From NCBI GenBank assembly GCA_038248985.1, contig JBBRWV010000007.1, positions 1 through 49,967 of the forward strand: 49,967 nt of DNA, written 5' to 3'. Positions 8,382 through 16,824 of the stretch are shown here, one piece after another. Under the pieces are notes generated by a model. The model saw nothing but the letters and a program-made list of their open reading frames with translations, ran no database searches and had not been told where the DNA came from. Made by a program: the position numbers and the translations under genes. The DNA is from JBBRWV01 sp038248985 (GTDB taxonomy: Bacteria > Planctomycetota > Phycisphaerae > WQYP01). The stretch's first letter is position 1. Every line of letters begins with the position of its first letter.

Positions 8382-9527
8382 ATGGATAGTGCGAAGTTGT
8401 GGAAGTTGGAAGAGCCGCTGGGGAGGACGCTGGAGGAGTTTGCGCGCGGGCGGGGGAAGCATGTGCAGGCGGTGCGGGAGGAATATCAGGCGATGGTGCG
8501 GCGCGGGGAGGGGGTGGGGTTGCCGGAGGTGTCGCGGCGGGAGGAGGATGAGGGGACGGTGAAGTTTTGTTTGCCGTGCGGGGAGCGGGAGGGGAAGCGT
8601 TTGGAATCGGAGAGCGTGATCATACCGATGACGAGTTATCGCGCGACGAGCTGGCATACGCTGTGCGTGTCGTCGCAGATCGGTTGCCGAATGGGGTGTA
8701 CGTTTTGCGAGACGGGGCGGATGGGGTTGATACGGAATTTGACGGCGGGGGAGATTGTGCGGCAGCGGGTGGTGGCGCGGCGGATTCGGGGGGAGATGAT
8801 GCGGGGTGAAGGGCCGGTGGAGGCGCGGTCGGAGGGGGCGGATGCGGGGAAGGCGGGGCATGTGCGGCGGACCCAGGCGGCGCGATTTACGTATCACAAC
8901 GATGGGATCCAGAACATTGTGTTCATGGGGATGGGTGAGCCATTGGATAATTTGGAGGAGGTGGCGCAGGCGATACGGGTGTTGAACGATCCGGCGGGGT
9001 TGGATTTTCCGATGTCGCAGATCACGGTGAGCACGGTGGGGCGGATAGACGGTTTGCGGAAGTTGGGGGAATTGAAGTGGCCGAATTTGCGGATCGCGAT
9101 TTCATTGAACGCGGCGAACGACAAACTGCGGGATGAGTTGATGCCGGTGAACAAAGGGATGCCGCTGGCGGATTTGCAGCGGGCGTTGGTGGAGTATCCG
9201 AAGGCGGGGCGGGGAAGGTACTTGATTGAGTACGTGATGATCAAAGGGGTGAACGATTCGCTGGCGGATGCGGATGCGGTGGCTGAATGGGTGAAGCCGC
9301 TGAAGTGCATTGTGAATTTGATACCGTATAACCCGCAGCGGTATGCGAGTTACGAGACGCCGAGCGAGGAAGTGATATTGGCGTTTATGGCGCGGTTGAA
9401 GAGTCATTATGTGTTTACGAAGCGGCGGGTGACGCATGGGCGGGATTTGATGGGGGCGTGCGGGCAGTTGGGGAATCCGGAGGTGCGGCGGAAGGCGGGG
9501 GCGCGGTTGACGGTGCTGAAGGGGTGA
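8382..9527 (+). CDS. rlmN: 23S rRNA (adenine2503-C2)-methyltransferase RlmN
   Basis: A 381-aa radical SAM enzyme that methylates A2503 of 23S rRNA and, in many bacteria, A37 of some tRNAs. The cluster motif is CRMGCTFC (Cys 102, 106, 109). The family stretch IVFMGMGEPLDN follows, and the second catalytic cysteine is in MGACGQLGNP near the C-terminus. Between the cluster domain and IVFMGMGEP there is an insertion of roughly 30 residues (about 145-180, charged and glycine-rich) not seen in E. coli RlmN. It is converging with htpX, with 25 bp between stops. Confidence 0.92.
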   Translation: MDSAKLWKLEEPLGRTLEEFARGRGKHVQAVREEYQAMVRRGEGVGLPEVSRREEDEGTVKFCLPCGEREGKRLESESVIIPMTSYRATSWHTLCVSSQIGCRMGCTFCETGRMGLIRNLTAGEIVRQRVVARRIRGEMMRGEGPVEARSEGADAGKAGHVRRTQAARFTYHNDGIQNIVFMGMGEPLDNLEEVAQAIRVLNDPAGLDFPMSQITVSTVGRIDGLRKLGELKWPNLRIAISLNAANDKLRDELMPVNKGMPLADLQRALVEYPKAGRGRYLIEYVMIKGVNDSLADADAVAEWVKPLKCIVNLIPYNPQRYASYETPSEEVILAFMARLKSHYVFTKRRVTHGRDLMGACGQLGNPEVRRKAGARLTVLKG

Positions 9528-9552
9528 CTCTTATCCCATGAGATGAGGCGAT

Positions 9553-10431
9553 TCAGGCGGTGGCGTAGGGGTTGGGGGAGTTGAGGGTTTCGATCAGTTT
9601 GGCGATGCGTTTTTCGGTGGGCGGGTGGGTGCGGAAGAGTTCGGTCAATCCGCCGCCTGCGGTGAGGGGCATGACAATGAACATGTGACGTTCGGAGGGG
9701 TTGATGTTCATGGGGATGCGGCGGTTGCCGATCTCGAGTTTTTTGAGGGCGTTGATGAGTCCTTCGGGTCCGCCGGCGAGTTGTGCGGCGCGGGCGTCGG
9801 CGGCGTATTCGCGGCTGCGGCTGATGGCGAGTTGGATGAGCATGGCGGCGAGGGGGGCGAGGATGATCATGAGGATGGCGCCGATGGCACCGAGGGGGCC
9901 GCCATCGCGGTTATCGCGGCTGCCGCCGCCGAACCACATCATCATCCAGGCGATTTGGCTGATGGCGCCGGCGATGATGGCGGCGATGGTGCTGATGAGG
10001 ATGTCGCGATGTTTGATGTGGGAGAGTTCATGGGCGATGACGCCTTCGAGTTCGCGGCCGGACATCATTTCCATGAGGCCGGCGGTGACGCAGACGACGC
10101 CATTTTTGGGATTGCGTCCGGTGGCGAAGGCGTTGGGTGCGGGCTCGGGAGAGAAGTAGAGGCGGGGCATGGGGATGCCGGCGCGATCGGAGAGGCGTTT
10201 GGTCAGGTCATAGAGTTCGGGGGCGGATTCGCGGGAGACGGGTTGGGCGTGGACGCTCATGAGGGCGATTTTGTCAGAGAAGAAGAAGCTGACGAGGGCC
10301 ATGCCGCCGCCGAAGACGAAGCCGATGATCATGCCTTGGGTGCTGCCGACGGCCCAGCCGATGCCGAGGCAGAGGCCGATCATGAGACCGAGGAGGGCGG
10401 CGGTTTTGAGGGCGTTGGTAAAGATGGTCAT
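9553..10431 (-). CDS. htpX: HtpX-like membrane zinc metalloprotease (M48B)
   Basis: A 292-aa membrane protease that takes part in quality control of inner membrane proteins. Two N-terminal membrane helices (about 9-27 and 33-50), the zinc motif HELSH at 134-138, and two further hydrophobic segments (about 145-165 and 180-205) match HtpX in order and length. The third zinc ligand is expected in SREYAADARAA. The start has AGGAG about 6 bases upstream. A possible -10 box (TATAGT, minus strand, 10481-10486) lies about 50 bases upstream of the start. Confidence 0.9.
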   Translation of the reverse strand: MTIFTNALKTAALLGLMIGLCLGIGWAVGSTQGMIIGFVFGGGMALVSFFFSDKIALMSVHAQPVSRESAPELYDLTKRLSDRAGIPMPRLYFSPEPAPNAFATGRNPKNGVVCVTAGLMEMMSGRELEGVIAHELSHIKHRDILISTIAAIIAGAISQIAWMMMWFGGGSRDNRDGGPLGAIGAILMIILAPLAAMLIQLAISRSREYAADARAAQLAGGPEGLINALKKLEIGNRRIPMNINPSERHMFIVMPLTAGGGLTELFRTHPPTEKRIAKLIETLNSPNPYATA

Positions 10432-10480
10432 AGGGACTCCTGGCTACTCCAGAAAGAGGGTGCGCGATAACAACTGTGTC

Positions 10481-10486
10481 ACTATA
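10481..10486 (-). promoter_or_regulatory. Possible -10 box of htpX
   Basis: TATAGT on the minus strand, about 50 bases before the htpX start. No good -35 is visible at the usual distance. Confidence 0.3.
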
Positions 10487-10653
10487 CGCGAGAAAAGGGG
10501 GAAAGATCAGCAAGTGGGGAGAGAAAGTTTTTGCGTGCTATTTCATAGGTGATTATTCGCAATAACCAAAGGATCAAAGGGACGATGAAGGGCAAAATTG
10601 TCAGGTTAATATGAACTTTCGCCTGGGTGATTCGTCGCAGTTGGAGATATTTG

Positions 10654-10681
10654 TTGCGAAGATGCGGCATTTTACGATAAT
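10654..10681 (+). promoter_or_regulatory. Possible promoter of the 610-aa exported protein
   Basis: TTGCGA, 16 bases, GATAAT (5 of 6 to consensus) in an AT-richer 350-bp intergenic region (10432-10781). It would give a leader of about 90 nt. Nothing else is evident in the region. Confidence 0.35.
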
Positions 10682-10781
10682 ATTCTCATCTGAGAAACGT
10701 TAGTTATGTAGTACATTGTGGAAAAAGTGGCATCGGGCGACGTGGGTTTTTGGTTGCTCGAATTAGAAGGTAGATTACACC

Positions 10782-12614
10782 ATGTGGATATCCCCTCGGC
10801 ACGCACGTTTTGCATTGGGATTGGCGATTACACTGGCGGCGGGAACGGAAGTGGCGCACGCGGGCGATCCGGGGGAGCTTTTTCCAAATGTAAAGCCTTA
10901 CGACGAGACGGTGGTGGCGCCGATTTCGCGTCCGGACAGAGTCATTCGACCGGTCACTCCGAAGGTTGAGCCGAAGCAGGAACCGAAGGAGGAGGAGGAG
11001 ACGCCGGAGGAGACGCCGCCGAGCATTCCCGTAGAGCCGCCGGAGCCGAAAGTGCCGTCGGTGAAGCCGAGAAGACCATCGACTGAGAAGCCGCCGATTG
11101 CGATGACGCAACCGACGGCAGCGCCGAAGGTGGATAAGGATTTGCGTTTTCACCCGTATTTTGAGGCGATTAACAAACCGCTGATGGATGCGGTCGATCA
11201 GGAAGTGTTTGAGAAGGAATACGCGGACAAGATCACGCGGGCGTTGGCGGGTCGGGTGGAAGATCGGCGGAAGCTGTCGAAGGAACTGGCCGAGGCGGCG
11301 GCCGGGACGAAGAGTGAGAAGCTGAAGCGTTTTTTGATGTTGCACGCGGTGGGGATGTCGATTCGGGGCGGGGCGCCGCTGGAGGAGCGGGCGGCGCGGG
11401 CGAACGCGGTTTTGCCGTTGTTGAATGAGCGGACGCTGGCGGTGACGCAGGCGAAGGCGGACTGCCTGAATGATTTGATATTGTCAGCCTCGACGAGTCC
11501 GACGGATTTGATGCTGGATATCACGGCGGATGCGTTTGCGACGCTGGCGCGGATGCAGGTACAGGCGGGGTTTCCGAAGGATGCCGAAGAGAGCCTCAAG
11601 AAGGCGCGGGAGTCATTCAACAAGTGCCGGGAGAAGGCTCCGGGCCGGGCGGAGCAAGTGGCTGAAGCGGGGGCGTGGGCGACGCGTTCGGTGATGGCTT
11701 CGGGAATGTGGCCGAAGTGGCAGCAGATGCTGAGGACGAATGCCGAGGACGCGTTTGCCAACAATCAATGTGCGTTGCTGCATTTGGCATTGTATGCCAA
11801 TGTGGAGCAGGCGGGGATATTTGCGGCGCGGAGTGATCGCAAGGATTTGCAGAAGCTGGCGGGGGTGATCAAGGAGACGTATGCGTCGGAGGCGACGAGG
11901 AAGGATCCGCTGCAGGTTTACGCATTGTCGCTGGCAATTGCGGAGGTGTCGCGGACGTCGGCAGCGCATCCCTTTGATAAGTTTTCGCTGGCAATGCTGG
12001 CGGGCAACAAGATTGAGTTGCTGATGGATAGCGGGAAGCTTCCTGCGGACAAGATGAGCGAGGCCCGCAAGCAACTGGAAGCATTGCGTGAGCAGGTGGA
12101 AAAGGGTTCCATCAAGCCGGGCGAGCCGGGCAAATGGCTGGGCGGCAATGGTCCGGTGGACGTCAAGGTGAAGATCGACGAAGCCAAGGCGAAGACCGTG
12201 GTGACGCTGGGGGATTTGCTCAAGGAATGCCCGAAGGAATTGTGGCCGAAGCGGCCTGACGGGGAGAGGATGGTTTATGACACGAAGGCGATGAATGAGT
12301 GGTTGACGAAGAATGCGACGGGGCGAAAGATCGCCATGGAGGCGCGGGCGTCGAACATGGGGGAAGTGGTCGTGCGTGCGGATGGATCGAAATATATTCC
12401 GGTGGAGTTTCGGCTGCCGAACAAGATGGAAATAGCGGGTAGCGTGGTGCAGGTGGGGATCGAGTCGCGGTTGCCGCCGGCGGTGGCGGAGCGCGCGGGT
12501 TATCTGCAATATGGCGAGGCGGCGAAGATTGGGGGGACCGTGGTGTCGATGCGTTTGACGCTGTACCGGGATTACGGATACATGAGAATTATTCTGGGGG
12601 ATAAGGCGGACTAA
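10782..12614 (+). CDS. Exported protein of unknown function, Pro/Glu-rich linker and helical body
   Basis: 610 aa. A signal peptide (FALGLAITLAAG, cleavage after VAHA at about 27) is followed by a Pro/Glu/Lys-rich stretch at about 60-115 (PKQEPKEEEETPEE). The following 380 residues are mostly helical, with many A-x-x-x-L/K patterns that recall TPR-like repeats. The C-terminal 90 residues look beta-rich. There are no catalytic motifs I recognise. GAAGGT upstream of the ATG may be the ribosome binding site. It is unlikely to share a transcript with a neighbour: the genes on both sides are on the other strand. Confidence 0.7.
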   Translation: MWISPRHARFALGLAITLAAGTEVAHAGDPGELFPNVKPYDETVVAPISRPDRVIRPVTPKVEPKQEPKEEEETPEETPPSIPVEPPEPKVPSVKPRRPSTEKPPIAMTQPTAAPKVDKDLRFHPYFEAINKPLMDAVDQEVFEKEYADKITRALAGRVEDRRKLSKELAEAAAGTKSEKLKRFLMLHAVGMSIRGGAPLEERAARANAVLPLLNERTLAVTQAKADCLNDLILSASTSPTDLMLDITADAFATLARMQVQAGFPKDAEESLKKARESFNKCREKAPGRAEQVAEAGAWATRSVMASGMWPKWQQMLRTNAEDAFANNQCALLHLALYANVEQAGIFAARSDRKDLQKLAGVIKETYASEATRKDPLQVYALSLAIAEVSRTSAAHPFDKFSLAMLAGNKIELLMDSGKLPADKMSEARKQLEALREQVEKGSIKPGEPGKWLGGNGPVDVKVKIDEAKAKTVVTLGDLLKECPKELWPKRPDGERMVYDTKAMNEWLTKNATGRKIAMEARASNMGEVVVRADGSKYIPVEFRLPNKMEIAGSVVQVGIESRLPPAVAERAGYLQYGEAAKIGGTVVSMRLTLYRDYGYMRIILGDKAD

Positions 12615-12812
12615 CGGGCGGGGTTGAGGCAGGAGAAACAGCGGGCATGTGGTGATTCCCGCGCATCGCGATGCGGTGGGGCAAGGCGTACCTATTATTC
12701 GGTTGCATGAGGATGGTGCAAGCCCGGGGGGCGTTTCTTCGGGGCGGAGCGACTCTACCGGCGGTATTGCGCGGGGGGAGTTCTGGCCAGTACGTAGACT
12801 CAGGCGAGTGGA

Positions 12813-13517
12813 TTACTGCACGGGGAAGGCGCTCGGGGCGGTGTTCTTGATGGGGATGGGCTGGCCGCCACGGGAGAGATATTGTTCGTAGATTTGCGTC
12901 CACAGATGCCAGTTGACGAGCATCAAGTAGGTCATCGCCGGATAGATGCCCACGAAGCACAGGCAAAGGCCGATGGGGGTGAGGATCAAGCCGAAGAGCA
13001 TGATAAACAGTTGCGTCACCACGAGGGTCATGAAGGTGCGGGAGACGAAATCCTTCACAGCGGCGAAGTTGAAGGCCCCGGCAAAATCCTGCATGAGTGA
13101 CGCCCGAAGCATGATGGGCATGGCCACGATAGCCAATAGAAGTGACAGCGGAACAAGGAGCACCGCGCTGCCGCAGGACAACAAGATGCCAAGGGAAGGA
13201 TCGTTGGTCATGTGGGGGCCCAGAATCGCGGGCAGGTAAACACACATCATGCAGGGCATCAGCACCAGATTAAGAACCAGTGCGACCAGGAAGGGCCAGA
13301 TTCCTTTGACGAGGTATTGGGAGAAGCGGGCGAAATCAAAGAGGGGATAGCTGGCCGCATAGCCATTTTGGATGACGAAGATTTTCACTTCCACGCCATA
13401 GCCCAGGACGACAATAGGCCCGACCACGGGAATGAGCATACACAGGCCCGTGAGGAGCAGATTGACCAGCCACTTGGGATTGGACATGGGAAATTTGACG
13501 GCATCCATGTATTTCAT
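12813..13517 (-). CDS. DUF4013-type multi-pass membrane protein
   Basis: 234 aa, very hydrophobic, with about five or six membrane segments (around 15-40, 70-90, 105-135, 155-185, 190-205). The family is widespread but without known function. CAGGAG lies about 7 bases before the ATG. A TATACT box (minus strand, 13557-13562) about 40 bases upstream may be its -10. It is divergent from hemL. Confidence 0.75.
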   Translation of the reverse strand: MKYMDAVKFPMSNPKWLVNLLLTGLCMLIPVVGPIVVLGYGVEVKIFVIQNGYAASYPLFDFARFSQYLVKGIWPFLVALVLNLVLMPCMMCVYLPAILGPHMTNDPSLGILLSCGSAVLLVPLSLLLAIVAMPIMLRASLMQDFAGAFNFAAVKDFVSRTFMTLVVTQLFIMLFGLILTPIGLCLCFVGIYPAMTYLMLVNWHLWTQIYEQYLSRGGQPIPIKNTAPSAFPVQ

Positions 13518-13710
13518 GAGGAACTCCTGTTAGGACCGGCTGGAGGCATGGCGGGCAGTATAAAGTCGCGGGAGGCGACGGGACACTGTTATCGGGTGGA
13601 AAGGGATTTGGTGCAAGGGGGAGCGTTTGGGGCCACCCCTACGCACACCTAATCCTTTCACCCAAGGCGGGCGGCCAGTTCCCTCATTCCCAACAAGCCC
13701 CACTTTCGCG

Positions 13711-13716
13711 TACACT
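13711..13716 (+). promoter_or_regulatory. -10 box of hemL, close to the start codon
   Basis: TACACT, 9 bases before the hemL ATG, with a weak TTCCCA 18 bases further upstream. There is no Shine-Dalgarno sequence, so the transcript would have a leader of only 0-3 nt. Confidence 0.4.
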
Positions 13717-13725
13717 AACGCTCTT

Positions 13726-15048
13726 ATGGCCAAAGCTTCGAAACCAAAAACACGCTATGCACGCAGCGAGAAAATATTCGCCGAAGCGCTCAAACTGATG
13801 CCAGGGGGCGTTTCGTCGCCGGTGCGTTCGTTCAAATCGGTGAACATTTCACCGGTATTCATCAAAGAGTCCAAAGGCGCGCGGCTGACGGATCTCGATT
13901 CCAACTCGTACATTGATTACGTCCTCTCTTATGGGCCACTGATTGCGGGACACTGCCCCCCCACCGTTCGCGCGGCGGTTGCGAAACAGATCGATAAGGG
14001 ATCGACATACGGGTGCTGTTCGGAATCGGAAGTGAAACTGGCGACGCTGGTCGCTGGGGCGATGCCGCACGTGCCGATGATGCGTTTCGTCAACTCGGGC
14101 ACGGAAGCCACGATGTCGGCCATCCGCCTGGCGCGGGGCGCGACGCGACGGGATTTGCTGGTCAAAGTTGCCGGCTGCTATCACGGGCATGTGGACGCGT
14201 TGCTGGTTGAGGCGGGTTCGGGGGCGACTACCCACGGCCATCCGTCGTCACCGGGCATTCCTGAAGCGGTGGTCTCCAACACGCTGCTCGTTCCGTTCAA
14301 CGATAGCGCGGCGGCCAAGGCAGTTTTTGAAGCCCACCGCGACCGCATCGCCGCGTTTATTCTCGAACCGGTGTGCGGCAACATTGGCGTCATCCCGCCG
14401 GCAGCTGGCTATCTTGAGGCGGTGCGCGAGCTTTGCACGCAGCACGGCACGCTGCTGATTTTTGATGAAGTCATGACAGGCTTTCGTGTGGCTTTTGGCG
14501 GGGCGCAGACGCGTTTGGGCATTCAGCCCGATCTCACCTGCCTCGGCAAAATCATCGGCGGCGGCCTGCCCGTGGGCGCTTACGGTGGATCACCGGCGCT
14601 GATGAACCAGGTCTCTCCCGCCGGGCCCATTTACCAGGCGGGCACGCTTTCGGGCAATCCGTTGTCGATGGCGGCGGGCAGCGCGACGCTGGAGTTGCTG
14701 GCGGATGGCAGCGCGTATACGCAGCTCGAATCGCTGGCGGCGCGTCTCGAAGCCGGGCTCGTGGAAGCGGCCCTTGCCGGCGGGGTGCCGCTGGTTGTTC
14801 AGCGCGTGGGCTCGATGCTCACGCCGTTCTTCGCGGGACCCGGCAAGTCGGCCATCACCAATTATGCGGACGCTCTGGGTTGTGACACGGTGGCGTACGC
14901 CAAGTTTTTCCGGGCCATGCTGGATGGGGGCATCATGCTGCCGCCCTCGCAATTCGAGTCGTGGTTTCTGTCCACGGCGCATACGGAAGGGGACATTGAT
15001 GCGACGCTGGATGTCGCCCGCACGGCATTTCTGGCGGTGAAATCGTAA
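13726..15048 (+). CDS. hemL: Glutamate-1-semialdehyde 2,1-aminomutase
   Basis: 440 aa. It converts glutamate-1-semialdehyde to 5-aminolevulinate, the second step of the C5 haem pathway, after HemA (encoded at 24.2 kb). The N-terminus reads LMPGGVSSPVRSFKSV, as in all HemL. The PLP-binding aspartate region is LLIFDEVMTGFRV and the Schiff-base lysine lies in TCLGKIIGGGLPVGAYGG. The ATG at 13726 is chosen because family likeness begins just after it. An in-frame extension to 13627 would cover the promoter. Codon use is more balanced than in the neighbouring G-rich block. Confidence 0.95.
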   Translation: MAKASKPKTRYARSEKIFAEALKLMPGGVSSPVRSFKSVNISPVFIKESKGARLTDLDSNSYIDYVLSYGPLIAGHCPPTVRAAVAKQIDKGSTYGCCSESEVKLATLVAGAMPHVPMMRFVNSGTEATMSAIRLARGATRRDLLVKVAGCYHGHVDALLVEAGSGATTHGHPSSPGIPEAVVSNTLLVPFNDSAAAKAVFEAHRDRIAAFILEPVCGNIGVIPPAAGYLEAVRELCTQHGTLLIFDEVMTGFRVAFGGAQTRLGIQPDLTCLGKIIGGGLPVGAYGGSPALMNQVSPAGPIYQAGTLSGNPLSMAAGSATLELLADGSAYTQLESLAARLEAGLVEAALAGGVPLVVQRVGSMLTPFFAGPGKSAITNYADALGCDTVAYAKFFRAMLDGGIMLPPSQFESWFLSTAHTEGDIDATLDVARTAFLAVKS

Positions 15049-15141
15049 AATTATTCGCAAGGAAAAGAGGGGGTTGCAGATTGCTATCCCAGTAACCTCT
15101 GGATTGCGGCGGCAAATTGCCACCTCGCCCGCGCCCTGCCT

Positions 15142-16377
15142 TCACTCCCGCCACAACGGATCATCCTCGCTCACCGGCATGATGGCCATCAGGACGATGT
15201 CGCTGAGCACCGGCCATTTCAGGCGGCGCAGCTTCCACACGTGCGTGCTTCCCCGGCCGGTGTAGTTTCGATACCCCGGAATGTTCAGCGTCCCGGTGGC
15301 TCTTAGTCGTGTATGAAACGGCGTCGTGTCCATGAGCATGTCGTTGGCGACCTGGAGTTCCACCGGATGCCCTTGGCCGCTCGACCCGTGGATTTGTACG
15401 CGCGTCGGGTGTCCCATGAGCCAGTTGGTCAGCCGCGTATTTTCCAGGCGGGAAGACGGCCCCTCCACGACGACGGGCGCGGAGCCCTTCTCGAAGATCA
15501 CCAGCCCGTCGGCATGATCCAACGATTCTCCCGGCACGATGTTTTGATTCCAGACGGCCGCCCAATTTTCTCCCTGCAAGAAGCCCCACAACGTTTTGGT
15601 CACGCCGAGGCCCAGCCCGCCGTGTCCATAGACATGATCGTGATAGGCCAGCGTGTGGAGATGCAAGTCGACCTTGCAGACCCCCTCGGAATGATCGATC
15701 ACCTGGACGTTGCCCGTCAGGCGCCCGTGAGGCGCGGTGATCACCCACGTATGCTGCGCGCCGTCGGGGCCGTTTGGCCGGAACGCCCGCGTGTGCGCGA
15801 CGCCGGGAAACGTAGGGGCGAAGGTCAGGGTGGCATTGATGACCACATCGCGTCTTGGCCGGGGCTGCGCCCGCAGGACTTCGTAGGTGTAGCCGCGGGC
15901 CCGGATGCCAAACGTCCCATCCTGGCGGAGTGTCATGCGATTGGGGCCGATGCGCACATCGGGTATTTCGCTGTTGCCCTCGGCAGAATCCGGGGGGAAA
16001 ATATTCAGGGACTGAGCCACGCGTTTGCCGCCTTGATACACCGCGATGTACGCCGCGGGATAGTGCGAGGCGAGCAGTTCCGGCCCCATTCGATCGAAGG
16101 GGGATGCGCCAGCGCGGTGCGCATGGCGGCTGATTCGCGAGAGATAATTGGGATGAAACGGCAGGCCCTCAAAAAGTGTGAGAATGATGCCATCGCCGGC
16201 GGCGTCGATCGCTTCAAAGTACCACCACTCATAGGCGCCGGGAGTCTTGAGGGCGTGGCGGCATTCTTCGGCCCATCGGAGGGCGGCGGTTTCGCGGTCC
16301 ATGCCGGCCATTCCCGCGCGCGACCCCCCGGGGTCTCCCATTTCCGACGGTGGCGAATTGGACGAAAACAAGGTCAT
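15142..16377 (-). CDS. CrtC/AttH-family lipocalin-like protein (carotenoid hydratase-like)
   Basis: About 411 aa. The N-terminal AYEWWYFEAID and the central YHDHVYGHGGLGLG are hallmarks of the CrtC (hydroxyneurosporene hydratase) / AttH superfamily, which has two lipocalin-like halves. No carotenoid genes are near, and many members of this family act on other lipids or are uncharacterised, so the activity is uncertain. The start is unclear: ATGs at 16437, 16377 and 16338 are all possible. 16377 is given because it precedes the first plausible sequence. There is no signal peptide. Confidence 0.7.
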   Translation of the reverse strand: MTLFSSNSPPSEMGDPGGSRAGMAGMDRETAALRWAEECRHALKTPGAYEWWYFEAIDAAGDGIILTLFEGLPFHPNYLSRISRHAHRAGASPFDRMGPELLASHYPAAYIAVYQGGKRVAQSLNIFPPDSAEGNSEIPDVRIGPNRMTLRQDGTFGIRARGYTYEVLRAQPRPRRDVVINATLTFAPTFPGVAHTRAFRPNGPDGAQHTWVITAPHGRLTGNVQVIDHSEGVCKVDLHLHTLAYHDHVYGHGGLGLGVTKTLWGFLQGENWAAVWNQNIVPGESLDHADGLVIFEKGSAPVVVEGPSSRLENTRLTNWLMGHPTRVQIHGSSGQGHPVELQVANDMLMDTTPFHTRLRATGTLNIPGYRNYTGRGSTHVWKLRRLKWPVLSDIVLMAIMPVSEDDPLWRE

Positions 16378-16625
16378 GATACCAACCGATACGCTAACGA
16401 TTTCACGAAACGCCCGAAGTATACCCGCAAAGGGCACAATCGAACCCCTGAAATTTTTTGCCTCCTATTCATACGACACTTCCGGCCAGAGGTTTGCTGG
16501 GTTTTTCGCGATTTTTTTCGCATCCGCATTTTCCCCCAGCCGCGACCCCGGGCCCGTGGCCGTCAGATAATTTGGGCGAGATTGAGTTGCGCACCGCGCC
16601 CTCGTGCAAATGCCCGGGAAGCGTC

Positions 16626-16655
16626 TTGACCCCCCCATCGTCCAGTGGGTACTAT
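16626..16655 (+). promoter_or_regulatory. Promoter of tRNA-Gln
   Basis: TTGACC, 18 bases, TACTAT, ending 16 bases before the mature 5' end of the tRNA. This gives a short 5' leader for RNase P. Confidence 0.6.
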
Positions 16656-16671
16656 CTAGCGTTCCATCCAC

Positions 16672-16742
16672 TGGGGGATGGTGTAACGGTAGCACAGCAG
16701 TTTTTGGTACTGCTTGTCTAGGTTCGAATCCTAGTCCCCCAG
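16672..16742 (+). tRNA. tRNA-Gln (anticodon TTG)
   Basis: A 71-nt cloverleaf. The acceptor arm TGGGGGA pairs with TCCCCCA. The anticodon stem GCAGT/ACTGC encloses loop TTTTGGT with anticodon TTG. The T arm holds GGTTCGAATCC, and the discriminator base is G. CCA is not encoded. Confidence 0.93.
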
Positions 16743-16812
16743 CTTTTTCGCACAGAACACGCCCGCGCTCATTGCCCACTTTTAGACAATCCCCGCCTGC
16801 CCGCTCCGCGTG

Positions 16813-16818
16813 TATGAT
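16813..16818 (+). promoter_or_regulatory. -10 box directly before the GT-C gene (leaderless candidate)
   Basis: TATGAT followed by GCGGCC and ATG. There is no clear -35 at 16-18 bases; TAGACA lies 24 bases upstream. There is no Shine-Dalgarno sequence. Confidence 0.35.
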
Positions 16819-16824
16819 GCGGCC

